A DNA stretch of 45,519 nucleotides from Lactiplantibacillus plajomi. GTDB taxonomy: Bacteria; Bacillota; Bacilli; Lactobacillales; Lactobacillaceae. Location: NCBI RefSeq assembly GCF_005405405.1, contig NZ_BJDZ01000024.1:1-45519 (forward strand), in the 5' to 3' direction. Below the pieces are notes generated by a model that worked only from the letters and a program-made list of their open reading frames with translations, was not told the origin of the DNA and searched no databases. The translations under genes were made by a program, and so were the position numbers. Shown here one piece after another: positions 34,235 to 43,284 of this stretch. Position 1 is the first letter of the stretch, and each line of letters starts with the position of its first letter.

Positions 34235-35389
34235 TTGATTAAGAATGTGTTTTTAAAAAATTTACTGATTGGCTCCGTATTTAAAGGGATTTCGGGTGTT
34301 AATCAATTTATTCCTAAAAATGATCAGAAAATACTTTTATATTCTGACCTGGGATTTAGAGATAATGTGAAGTATCTATATGACTACTTAATTCAGCATA
34401 ATTACAATGAAAAGTATCAGATTATTTGTGCAGTAAAGGGCTATCAAAAATTTACGGGTAGTGCTCCTAAAAATGTTGTTTTTACACGACCTTTTAGTGG
34501 TATTTTTGCGTATTTGCGAACTACTCATGTGTTTTATTGTTTTGGTAAACTTCCAATTAGTGCAACTCGTAAACAGAAGGTTATCCAAATGTGGCACGGC
34601 ACTTCATTTAAAGGATTTGCACAAAATCAGACTCAAACGGGCGCTAATGCAAACTCATTCTACACTTATGTTTATGCCAGTTCACCTTATTTCGTACCAA
34701 TCGTCGCGCGCAAATTTAACGTTGACAGAAATCATGTTGCAATTTGTGGACATCCTAGAACAGATGTATTTTATGAGCCGAAAGCGAATTATGCGTTAGG
34801 TGATTTTAAAAAAATCCTCGTTTGGTTGCCGACTTTTCGGCAATCTAAACGACTCGGTCAAACGGATACAAAACAAGACTCTATTTTGCCTTTTCTAGCA
34901 GACTCAGAATTGGCTCATTTTAATGATTATTTGCAGGAGAAGGATGTCAAAGTTATTGTTAAATTGCATCCGATGCAAGATGTTTCGGAAATAGATCACG
35001 CTGGCTGGAAAAATTTAGTATTGATGAGTAATAGTGAGTTTGAAAAAAGTGGTATGGATTTATATCGGCTTTTGAATTTAAGTGATGGGTTACTTACGGA
35101 TTACTCCTCTGTTTTTTATGATTATTTGTTGCTTGATAAACCTATTGGTTTTACGGAAAGTGATGTTGAAGAGTACGAGAAAAAGCGTGGCTTTGCAGTT
35201 GATCCTGATAAGTTTCGACCGGGACAACGAATTCGGCAACAAGCTGATTTAAGACTGTTTATTGAAAATGTTATCACTGGCAATGATGCTTTTAAGCCAG
35301 ATCGAAAAAAAATTAATTTAATTGCTAATAGAAACCAGAATGGAACGAACAGTGAACAATCATTGAAACTATCAGATATTCATATGTAA
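34235..35389 (+). CDS. CDP-glycerol glycerophosphotransferase family protein (TagB/TagF-like)
   Basis: A 384-residue membrane-associated enzyme. Marks of the family are VIQMWHGTSFKGF (catalytic His), VYASSPYFVPIVARKFNV, ICGHPRTDVFY, ILVWLPTFRQSKR, KLHPMQD and LLTDYSSVFYDYLLLDKPI. It transfers glycerol phosphate from CDP-glycerol, here to a polysaccharide repeat unit rather than to wall teichoic acid, judging by context. The start is a TTG (34235) with weak AGG spacing; no better start is seen before the first conserved motif. Confidence 0.9.
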   Translation: MIKNVFLKNLLIGSVFKGISGVNQFIPKNDQKILLYSDLGFRDNVKYLYDYLIQHNYNEKYQIICAVKGYQKFTGSAPKNVVFTRPFSGIFAYLRTTHVFYCFGKLPISATRKQKVIQMWHGTSFKGFAQNQTQTGANANSFYTYVYASSPYFVPIVARKFNVDRNHVAICGHPRTDVFYEPKANYALGDFKKILVWLPTFRQSKRLGQTDTKQDSILPFLADSELAHFNDYLQEKDVKVIVKLHPMQDVSEIDHAGWKNLVLMSNSEFEKSGMDLYRLLNLSDGLLTDYSSVFYDYLLLDKPIGFTESDVEEYEKKRGFAVDPDKFRPGQRIRQQADLRLFIENVITGNDAFKPDRKKINLIANRNQNGTNSEQSLKLSDIHM

Positions 35390-35413
35390 ATTTGTTAGCT
35401 TGGAGGTCAAAGC

Positions 35414-36556
35414 ATGTTGCGGATAATGCAAATTAATAGTGGACAGCGGTATGCCGGGGTTTCCGCCATGATTTATCATCTTTATCAAAATATGGATCAT
35501 GAAAGAATCCAGTTTGATTTTGTTGCACCAAAAACATCCTCTTTCAGTATCTATAGAAAGCAGATTGAGGATGCAGGTGGACGTATCATTGAATTAAAAA
35601 CAAGCGGCAATTTTATTAAGCGAAAAATCCAGTTTTTCAAAAGGCTGTCACACCTTATAAAGGAAAATCAATATGAGATTGTACATGTGAACTCGGGATC
35701 AATCTTTTTGAATATTCAGGTTTCTTGGATTGCAAAATTTTGTGGTGTGAAAACGATTATTGCTCATTCGCACACGGGTGGGAATATTCACCCATTTTTA
35801 ACGTTACTAACTAAGCTGACTAAGCCATTATTAGAATTTGGTCCTAACCTTTATTTCGCTTGTTCAAACAGTGCGGCTAGGTTTATGTTCTTACCCAGTC
35901 GGATTAAGCGGCACGATTATACTGTTATTGATAATGGTATTAAAATTGAACAGTTTAAATTTAATTCTAAGGTGCGAACAGATTATCGTTCAAAATTGGG
36001 GCTAAATGGTAAAACGGTTTTTTTACACGTCGGACGGTTTCAGAGTGTCAAAAATCACCATAAGTTGGTACAAGTGTTTGCTGACTTTCATAAAGCACAT
36101 CCAAACTCTGTCCTTTTATTAGCCGGCGAAGGAGAATTGTTAGACAGCGTTAAAAATCAGGTTAAGCAGCTTGGCCTATCTGTAGACGTGCGGTTTTTGG
36201 GTCTCAGAAAGGACGTTGCGAGTTTAATGTCAGCAGCGGATATTTTCGTACTACCATCTTTATTTGAGGGCTTGCCAGTAGTAGGAGTTGAAGCGCAAGC
36301 TGCCGGTTTGCCTATCCTTTTTTCAAGTTCGATAACAGACGAGGTTAATTTAATTCCTGAGAGTAATTTCTTTATGGACTTAAAAGCTTCAGATGCAGAT
36401 TGGGCGCAAGCCGCTCAGCAACTGGTGGATAAAAATAAACAAGCTGATCGAACAATTGCTGCAAAAAAAGTGGCGCGAGCGGGTTATTCATTACCTGTGG
36501 TTGCAAAACAAGTTGAACAAATTTATTTGCAACGTGCGAGTGGAGAAGTTAAATGA
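35414..36556 (+). CDS. Family 4 glycosyltransferase
   Basis: A 380-residue GT-B enzyme. The N-terminal part has SGQRYAGVSAMIYHLYQN, TIIAHSHTG and YTVIDNGIKIEQF; the C-terminal donor site has LHVGRFQSVKNHHKLV, LLLAGEGELL and the E-x7-E motif region LFEGLPVVGVEAQAAGLPI. Retaining transferases of this kind add one sugar to the lipid-linked repeat. TTGGAGG precedes the ATG. It overlaps the polymerase gene by 4 bases. Confidence 0.93.
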   Translation: MLRIMQINSGQRYAGVSAMIYHLYQNMDHERIQFDFVAPKTSSFSIYRKQIEDAGGRIIELKTSGNFIKRKIQFFKRLSHLIKENQYEIVHVNSGSIFLNIQVSWIAKFCGVKTIIAHSHTGGNIHPFLTLLTKLTKPLLEFGPNLYFACSNSAARFMFLPSRIKRHDYTVIDNGIKIEQFKFNSKVRTDYRSKLGLNGKTVFLHVGRFQSVKNHHKLVQVFADFHKAHPNSVLLLAGEGELLDSVKNQVKQLGLSVDVRFLGLRKDVASLMSAADIFVLPSLFEGLPVVGVEAQAAGLPILFSSSITDEVNLIPESNFFMDLKASDADWAQAAQQLVDKNKQADRTIAAKKVARAGYSLPVVAKQVEQIYLQRASGEVK

Positions 36557-37686
36557 TAGTTTATCTAGGGATGTTTTTGATTGCTAGCTGTTTTGCGTTC
36601 TTTTCGGAATATGAGTTACGACGAACGTTACCAGATTTAAGACAATATACGGTCACTGCAAAATTTAAAAGGTCGAGAATTTTATTTTGGCTGGCTGCGA
36701 TACCTTATTTCATTATTGCGGCTTTACGGTATCGTGTTGGAACTGACTATTTAACGTATATTCAGATACAGATTCCACAGTTATTGCAGGGGAACGATGC
36801 ACGTCTGAAGTTCGAGTATTTATACCAGTTTGTCATCAAAATTGGTATGTCACTTGGTGGCACGCAAGTAGTCTTTGCGTTAACGCATTTGATATTTTTA
36901 TTCTTTATTTGGAAAGCGGTACAATTTTTTTCTACGGATTACGTAATTAGTTTGTTTATTTTTATGTTTGGTTGTTATTATAATCTGTCACTGAATATTA
37001 TGCGTCAATCAATAGCGATGGCTATATTTTTAATGGCGACAGTTTATATTGTTCGGTCAAGCCCTGTTAAATACGTTGTAACAGTTATTGGTGCAATGCT
37101 ATTTCATAAGACTGCAATTATTTATTTACCAATGTACTTACTGAGCAAAATTAAAGTTCGAGAGCGAATGGCAATTTGCACTGTTATAGTACTAGGCGTA
37201 CTTGCTAGTCCTATTAGAAAAGTACTAGTTTGGCTTACGGACATTACTGGAGTATACGCTTCCTATTTTAATAGTCGCTATGATGTTCTTGACCGACAGT
37301 GGGACTTAATTCTTTTTAATTTATTTATTTTATTAATGTATGCTTATCTACATCATTTTTTCTCGAAGGCAACACCAGGTTGGGTATATGAGCATACGTT
37401 GATCAGTAAGGTTAATGAAGAACGATTTAACAACCTGTTTTTTAACTTGCAGGTAATTGCCACGGCATTTGCGGGATTATCGTCTGTGATTCCGAACAGC
37501 ACTAGAATTATTATGATGTTTTCATTGGGACAGATTATCTATGTTCCGTATTTAATTCAAAAGATTCGGGATGTTGCGTTACGTAGATGGTTCTTGTTAG
37601 TATTTATTTTTTGCTATGTAGGAATTTTTATTCGACTAATTATAATGAAAAATTTAGGAGAAACGTTGCCTTACCAGTTTATATAG
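36553..37686 (+). CDS. EpsG-type polysaccharide polymerase (Wzy function)
   Basis: A 377-residue protein with about ten membrane helices. The segment FIIAALRYRVGTDYLTYIQ and the later NIMRQSIAMAIFLMATVYI and FHKTAIIYLPMYLLS are characteristic of EpsG/Wzy proteins, which polymerise repeat units outside the membrane. It is coupled to the GT4 gene (ATGA overlap). Sequence is AT-rich like its neighbours. Confidence 0.88.
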   Translation: MIVYLGMFLIASCFAFFSEYELRRTLPDLRQYTVTAKFKRSRILFWLAAIPYFIIAALRYRVGTDYLTYIQIQIPQLLQGNDARLKFEYLYQFVIKIGMSLGGTQVVFALTHLIFLFFIWKAVQFFSTDYVISLFIFMFGCYYNLSLNIMRQSIAMAIFLMATVYIVRSSPVKYVVTVIGAMLFHKTAIIYLPMYLLSKIKVRERMAICTVIVLGVLASPIRKVLVWLTDITGVYASYFNSRYDVLDRQWDLILFNLFILLMYAYLHHFFSKATPGWVYEHTLISKVNEERFNNLFFNLQVIATAFAGLSSVIPNSTRIIMMFSLGQIIYVPYLIQKIRDVALRRWFLLVFIFCYVGIFIRLIIMKNLGETLPYQFI

Positions 37687-37789
37687 TTATGCAAAACAGT
37701 AGGATGGTTGATCCAAACAGTGAGTTAGTTTTCGCATTTAGTGGGTATTGAGAAACTTAATTATTTAAGACAATTGTGGGTGAAGTGAG

Positions 37790-38734
37790 ATGAATAGTTT
37801 AGTATCTGTTATTGTCCCTATCTATAATGAGTCTAAATATTTAGATTCTTTTTTTTCTATGCTTGACAAGCAAACATATCACAAGCTAGAAGTCATCATG
37901 ATAGATGATGGATCAACAGATGGCTCTTTAATGATGTTGAACAAAAAAAAGCGTGACAGTAAGTACAAGATAATTCATCAGGAAAATTGTGGAGTATCAG
38001 CGGCAAGAAATGCTGGTATTAAACATGCTAGCGGTAAGTTCTGTGTATTTGTAGATGCTGATGATCAATTTGATGACTGCTATATACAGTACCTAGTTAC
38101 TGCTATTGAAAAGAGTAACGCACAACTCGTTTCGTGCGGATACAGTGAATTCAAAATTAATGAAGGCGAAATATTTCGATATTCACAAAAAAATAGTAGT
38201 GAAAATTTAAATTTTGCCGTGGCTAAGATAGTTACGCATCACGAAATGGGATCAGCGCTTTGGAACAAGATTTTTAAAACCGAGATTATTTTGAAGAACA
38301 ATTTAAAATTTAGTGTTGATATAGCTGTTGGAGAAGATTTATTGTTCGTTATTAGTTATTTAACCCATGTAAAAAAATGGGTCGAAATTCCCTATGTACT
38401 CTATCATTATCAGCTTAATGATTTTGGCACCATGCAAAACTATAAAACTGCGAAAGAATTTAATCAAAATTGGTTAACTGAATGGAAAGCACTCAAATTA
38501 GCACAGATACACTTAGCAAGTGCTGAAAAGCGCTATGTATTTGACGAAAATATTTTGCATGCTAAGAGATTAAGAGTCGCTATAAAATTGCTGGGTAGAA
38601 GCAAACAAATGAATTATAAATCTAAGGAAATTTTTGAGTTACGACAGTATGTACGCAAAGGACTTATTACTGTATTAACAAGTAAACAGTTTCCTCCGAA
38701 GCAGGTGTTGAAGGCATTATTGGTTAGCTTTTAG
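37790..38734 (+). CDS. Family 2 glycosyltransferase
   Basis: A 314-residue GT-A enzyme. It begins SVIVPIYNESKYLDSFFSML, has VIMIDDGSTDGS, CGVSAARNAGIKHASG and the metal site FVDADD (D-x-D), followed by GEDLLFVISYL. Inverting transferases of this sort add a sugar to the repeat unit in the cytoplasm. GTGAAGTGAG lies before the ATG, a fair site. Confidence 0.94.
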   Translation: MNSLVSVIVPIYNESKYLDSFFSMLDKQTYHKLEVIMIDDGSTDGSLMMLNKKKRDSKYKIIHQENCGVSAARNAGIKHASGKFCVFVDADDQFDDCYIQYLVTAIEKSNAQLVSCGYSEFKINEGEIFRYSQKNSSENLNFAVAKIVTHHEMGSALWNKIFKTEIILKNNLKFSVDIAVGEDLLFVISYLTHVKKWVEIPYVLYHYQLNDFGTMQNYKTAKEFNQNWLTEWKALKLAQIHLASAEKRYVFDENILHAKRLRVAIKLLGRSKQMNYKSKEIFELRQYVRKGLITVLTSKQFPPKQVLKALLVSF

Positions 38735-38769
38735 CCATTACTAATTTTTCAATGTTGAAAGGAATACAG

Positions 38770-39894
38770 ATGAAACTTGCAATTGATACTATTGTAGATT
38801 ATTCAAATTATGGCAATCGGCTCCAAAACTACGCATTACAAACAGTTTTGGAGAATTTGGGGCATGAAGTAGTCACGTTAAGAAACTACACGCACGTTGT
38901 ACCTTCTGAGCCTAGAAAAAAAAGACTGTTGAGGCTATTAAAGGAGGGGCACTTTCTTGATAAGGGACGACGAAAAGTTATAAAAAGGATTAAACGGTTA
39001 CGACAATCTAAAAAATATAATCAGTTAAGGATCAATAACTTTATTGCATTTACTAACGATTATATCCATGAAACGAGTGCAACTGTTACCCAAGAGTCTA
39101 CTGATTTTTCTTTTGACAATAGTATCGATGGATACGTTGTCGGCAGTGATCAAGTATGGAATTGTAACTTTTCTCGTTTTTCAGGTTTTGATTTTATTTC
39201 ATTTAGCGACAAGCCCCGAATAAGTTATGCAGCTTCCTTTGGAATTTCGGAGATTCCTGACAAATTTGTTGATGTCTATCGTGAAGGCTTGGCTAATTTT
39301 AATGCCATTTCTGTGAGAGAATTGGCGGGTAAGCAATTAGTGGAGTCGCTATCAAATATGTCAGCCGAAGTAGTACTGGACCCAACGCTATTGCTAGAGC
39401 CAGAAGATTGGCTGGAGCTAACAAATGGAAGAAAAAGGTATACTGAAAAATATGTACTTGTCTATTTTCTAGGAAAGCAAAGCCGTGAGGACAAGCGGTA
39501 TATTGAAGCGTATGCAAAAAAACATGGGTTACAGATTAAGACGTTAGCAACGTATGATGATTTGGATCTATGGGTGGCAGATCCAGCTGAATTTATTAAT
39601 TTATTCAGTCAGGCAGATGCAATTTTTACGGATTCTTTTCATGCCTGTGTCTTTTCAATAATGTTTGAAAAGTATTTTGAAGCCTTTTCTAGAAGATATG
39701 ATGGCCCATCGATGGATTCTCGGCTTGAAACATTGTTTGCAGACTTGGGGTTGAGTGATCGTTGGCACACAAATGTTATCACTAACAATAACAATTCTGT
39801 TGATTACAGCGTGGTTAAAAATAAACTGCTTAAACGACGCGCGGAATCTCTGCATTTTTTAGAGCAAGCTTTACTAAAAATGAAAAGGGCATAA
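38770..39894 (+). CDS. Polysaccharide pyruvyl transferase family protein
   Basis: A 374-residue protein of the CsaB/PssM-like group: KLAIDTIVDYSNYGNRLQNYA, the IDGYVVGSDQVWN signature, ISYAASFGISEIP, SVRELAGKQLV, VLDPTLLLEPEDW and TDSFHACVFSIMFEKYF are all typical. These enzymes transfer pyruvate from PEP to a sugar as a ketal, adding negative charge to the polymer. ATG 38770 follows GAAAGGA; the frame opens at 38752 without a site. Behind it the locus decays. Confidence 0.9.
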   Translation: MKLAIDTIVDYSNYGNRLQNYALQTVLENLGHEVVTLRNYTHVVPSEPRKKRLLRLLKEGHFLDKGRRKVIKRIKRLRQSKKYNQLRINNFIAFTNDYIHETSATVTQESTDFSFDNSIDGYVVGSDQVWNCNFSRFSGFDFISFSDKPRISYAASFGISEIPDKFVDVYREGLANFNAISVRELAGKQLVESLSNMSAEVVLDPTLLLEPEDWLELTNGRKRYTEKYVLVYFLGKQSREDKRYIEAYAKKHGLQIKTLATYDDLDLWVADPAEFINLFSQADAIFTDSFHACVFSIMFEKYFEAFSRRYDGPSMDSRLETLFADLGLSDRWHTNVITNNNNSVDYSVVKNKLLKRRAESLHFLEQALLKMKRA

Positions 39895-39905
39895 CTAAAA
39901 ATTGA

Positions 39906-40069
39906 GTGAAAAAAGTTTTAATTACGTTATATAAAAATCAGTTGATAACCAATATAACTTTGGTGTTGGAACGTGGATAATTGATGGTATCAAAAATAAA
40001 ATGGAATTAGATAAATTTGTTGTTTACCATCCGGTAAAGAGTGATTCGAGTGTTATTTTTACGCAATGA
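39906..40069 (+). pseudogene. Remnant of a glycosyltransferase gene
   Basis: Two frames retain GT-like sequence: a GTG frame MKKVLITLYKNQL, and from 39962 another frame GVGTWIIDGIKNKMEL ending at 40069. Joined with a frameshift they look like the first 55 residues of a GT4 enzyme (GG-x-GTWI motif). Nothing of the rest is recognisable. Confidence 0.5.
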
Positions 40070-40241
40070 TGGGGTTGATGTTTTGAGTAAACCTGCTTAT
40101 CTACTACTTAAAAAAGTCAGATATTGCTAATGAATTATTTGTCTGGATTTAAAATCTGAGTGCAATACTTAAAAAAATTAGATCAAAAGGACCATGAACA
40201 TCTATTCTTAAATCACCACAAGGTAAGAAGGAGGTACCTTC

Positions 40242-40440
40242 ATGGCACATAACCAGAACACCATCGCTCAGTATTACCAACAACTTCAGCATTGTGAACG
40301 GTGATGTAATTATGCCACGCTAATCTGACGGCTAGTCTTGCCAGTGTACTTCATCGCGCTACGGTCAGTCGTGAATGAAACGGGAAACGGTCCGTCAGAT
40401 TGGGCCTATTCAAATGATTAAAGAAAATAACCCAGTTTTT
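40242..40440 (+). pseudogene. Remnant of an IS30-like transposase gene
   Basis: A strong GAAGGAGG site precedes ATG 40242, then MAHNQNTIAQYYQQLQHCER stops at once. Downstream frames preserve LASVLHRATVSRE and KRETVRQIGPIQ, which fit the helix-turn-helix region of IS30 transposases (R-S-x-S-TISRE). It is broken by at least two changes. The stretch 40070-40241 shows nothing else. Confidence 0.5.
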
Positions 40441-40503
40441 AAATTAGAATGTACTAGAATAATCTTTTGAAATAACTAAAATTTTAGGCTTGAAGGAGTA
40501 AAC

Positions 40504-41892
40504 ATGGAGAGGTATAAAAAACTTTTTTCTAATTCAGCCATTTTTGCAATTGGAAACTTAGGCAGTAAAATGATTACGTTTTTGATGGTTCCGCTATATA
40601 CAAGGTACTTAACGACAGCTGAGTATGGACAGTCTGACGTAATGTGGACGTTAGTAAGCCTATTAACGCCTATTTTGACCTTATCGATTATTGATGCAGT
40701 TTTTCGATTCTCTTTAGATGAGGACTCTGACAATACGAGTGTGTTGTCTAATGGTGTAATCATTAGTTTAGTTAGCGCAGTCCTTTGTTTGCTTCTTTCA
40801 CCCATACTGGCCCGCTTTCATTATGGTATCTATGTCTGTGTTTTAACATTAGCAAGTGCCGTTGAATCTATGTTCCAACAATTTGCAAGAGGAATAGGCA
40901 AGTCAAAGTTGTATGCTAGCACAGGAATTGTAATGTCGGTCATTACTGTAGTTAGTAATATCATTATGATTGTTTGGGTTGGTTGGGGATTATTCGGTTA
41001 TCTAGCGTCAATGTTAATCGCACAACTTGGAGGATTTGTGTACTTGTTTATAGCTTTGCGAGCGTGGCAATATATACAGTTCTCGAAGGCAAATATGGTT
41101 CTTGCTAAAAGAATGTTGATTTATAGCATTCCACTGATTCCTAATGCAGTTTCGTGGTGGTTGAGTAATTCTGCTAATAAGATTTTTATTGCGTTGATGC
41201 TCGGCGCGGCAGCAAACGGAATTTATGCGGTTGCTAATAAAATTCCATCATTAATTTCGGTTTTTTACACTATTTTTACCCAAGCATGGCAAATTTCGGC
41301 AGTTGAGGAGTATAAAAGTAAGGACGTTGGGCGCTTTTTTAGCACGGTTTTAAATGCGACCTTGAATGTATTATTCATTGGTGTGGCTACATTAACATTA
41401 TTTTCTAAGGTGTTTGTTCATATTTTATCTACGCCTGCCTATTATTCAGCGTGGCAGATTGTCCCCTGGCTTTCATTAGCAGTCTTGTATTCTTGCGTTT
41501 CATCCTTTATTGGGACCGTATATACTTCATCGATGAAAACTGGACAGATTTTATACACTACCGTAGCTGGAGCTGTCATTAACGTTTTGATGAATCTTAT
41601 CTTGATTCCCATCTTTGGCGTTGTTGGAGCGGGAGCAGGAGCCGCAGTATCTTTTGTAGTTGTTTCTTTATTGAGACTGCGAGGATCACAAAAGTTTGTC
41701 AATATTAAGTTGGATTGGAAAATTTTAGTGGTATCACAGCTCCTGATATTTATTGAGATTTGGCTAATGCATCAAGTGAAGGCTCCTTTGGCTGTTGCTA
41801 TGCTCATTTTAACGGTGGGTGTATTGGTTATTCTTAATCTAAGACCTTTTATTCCGTTGGCGGCAAAATTAAGACAGCGTCAAAAACATTAG
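40504..41892 (+). CDS. wzx: Wzx-type polysaccharide flippase
   Basis: A 462-residue protein with about 12-14 membrane helices of the MOP/PST superfamily. The start (KLFSNSAIFAIGNLGSKMITFLMVPLYTRYLTTAEYG) and the segment IYSIPLIPNAVSWWLSNSANK are characteristic. It moves lipid-linked repeat units to the outer leaflet for polymerisation. GAAGGAG precedes the ATG. It is intact despite debris on both sides. Confidence 0.93.
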   Translation: MERYKKLFSNSAIFAIGNLGSKMITFLMVPLYTRYLTTAEYGQSDVMWTLVSLLTPILTLSIIDAVFRFSLDEDSDNTSVLSNGVIISLVSAVLCLLLSPILARFHYGIYVCVLTLASAVESMFQQFARGIGKSKLYASTGIVMSVITVVSNIIMIVWVGWGLFGYLASMLIAQLGGFVYLFIALRAWQYIQFSKANMVLAKRMLIYSIPLIPNAVSWWLSNSANKIFIALMLGAAANGIYAVANKIPSLISVFYTIFTQAWQISAVEEYKSKDVGRFFSTVLNATLNVLFIGVATLTLFSKVFVHILSTPAYYSAWQIVPWLSLAVLYSCVSSFIGTVYTSSMKTGQILYTTVAGAVINVLMNLILIPIFGVVGAGAGAAVSFVVVSLLRLRGSQKFVNIKLDWKILVVSQLLIFIEIWLMHQVKAPLAVAMLILTVGVLVILNLRPFIPLAAKLRQRQKH

Positions 41893-41994
41893 GGTATGAA
41901 TTCTTAATCAGTATTTTTTAATATTATCAGCTAAATATGGATGATAAATAGAGTGTGGAATAACACGTAATTTGTGATAGTAGGAGTAGTGAAA

Positions 41995-42972
41995 TTGGAA
42001 CGTTTCGGAAGAAAATCATGGGTCAATATTCGGGGACTTGCAATGCTTAGAGTCATTTTGATTCATATTACTGGACCATTTATGTATCAGGGAAGTGCCT
42101 TTAACAAGGATTTATTTTATCTATGTGTTAATTAACTGTCACGATTCGCGGTTCCAATATTTTTTATAGCGTCTGGCTACGGATTAACGGTAAGTAATAG
42201 CTATTCAGGCGATTTAATTTGTTTTTATAAAAAAAGATTAAAATTAATTCCTGCATACCTTGTTTGGACAATGATTTATTTTATTCAAACTAAAGCTAAG
42301 TTATCAGTGCCAACTGTATTGAGTGGTGTATTCTTAGGTAGTTCGCGATACCATATGTACTTCATAACTGTTTTGATCTTTTTTTGTTTAATTTATCCAT
42401 TTGTGTATATGTGGTTTAGCCAAACTCTTGGTTTTGTTATTGCAGCTGTAATAAGCGTAATTGGACAAGTGGTATTTTTAGCCGGATCAACTTTTGAAGT
42501 TCATTACTTTTTAAACTTCCTAGTATATTTTGCATTGGGCATCTATCTTGCGAAGCGAGATAGAATGAAAAAACTGGTACGACATGCTAATGTCAGTGTT
42601 GCTATTGGGATATTGGTAGTGTTAAGTACGTCTATCTATTTTAAATATTTCACTGATAGAAGCCAGTCGCTTGTAACAACTAGTATGCGACCAGCCGTCT
42701 TTTTGCTCTCTATAGGCATGGTAGCTTTTGCAATGAAACATCTAAGTAAGCCAACCAAATTTTTGAGTTTAGTAGATCGCCAATCTCTGAATATTTACTA
42801 CGTTCACCCTATAATGCTTATGGTGATTCAAAAATTATTGCAAGAAAGTCCACTTCCAAGCCTTCTTTTGTTTATTATTATAACGTCATTTGTAATATGT
42901 GCTTCAATAATTTTTGCTATTCCTTACAGTTGTACTATTAAAAAAATCCCAATACTAAGAAATGTTTTCTAA
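41995..42972 (+). pseudogene. Acyltransferase (acyltransferase-3 family) with an in-frame stop
   Basis: From TTG 41995 (behind TAGGAG) the frame reads LERFGRKSWVNIRGLAMLRVILIHI, has TAA at 42133-42135 (codon 47), then continues without shift as LSRFAVPIFFIASGYGLTV and ten or so membrane helices to 42972, giving 325 codons in total. The context VN-stop-LSRFAVPIFFIASG strongly suggests a CAA to TAA change of a glutamine. Acyltransferase-3 proteins acetylate exopolysaccharides. Restart within the gene (for example ATG 42271) would lack the catalytic His region, so the protein is probably non-functional. Confidence 0.85.
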
Positions 42973-43146
42973 GGAAAGTACACGTGAAAGACTCTCGTTT
43001 TGTAATATAAGTTAGGATTACGCCAACCTTTTAATTTTTATATCAATTGTAGGTTCTATTTATCTGAAATACAGAGAAATAGGCCTTTTTCTACGTTTTG
43101 TCAATAGGAATGCTGTTAAATCGATGTTTTATGACGAGGAGTTTAG

Positions 43147-43190
43147 GGCCTAGGTTCCGGAACGAAAAACATCGTTCCGGAACCTAGGCC
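43147..43190. repeat. Perfect 19-bp inverted repeat
   Basis: GGCCTAGGTTCCGGAACGA (43147-43165) and its exact complement (43172-43190) flank a six-base loop AAAACA. It is GC-rich in AT-rich surroundings. T-rich sequence follows only after a gap (43197-43206). It may be a terminator, or a foreign palindromic element. The region 42973-43284 contains no gene. Confidence 0.9.
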
Positions 43191-43284
43191 TTATTACTAT
43201 TTTTTGAGTGATTTAGACCCAACTAAATAAGCCTTGGAGGTATCAAATTTTTTTCAAGGCTGGTATGATAAATTATAGCGAATG

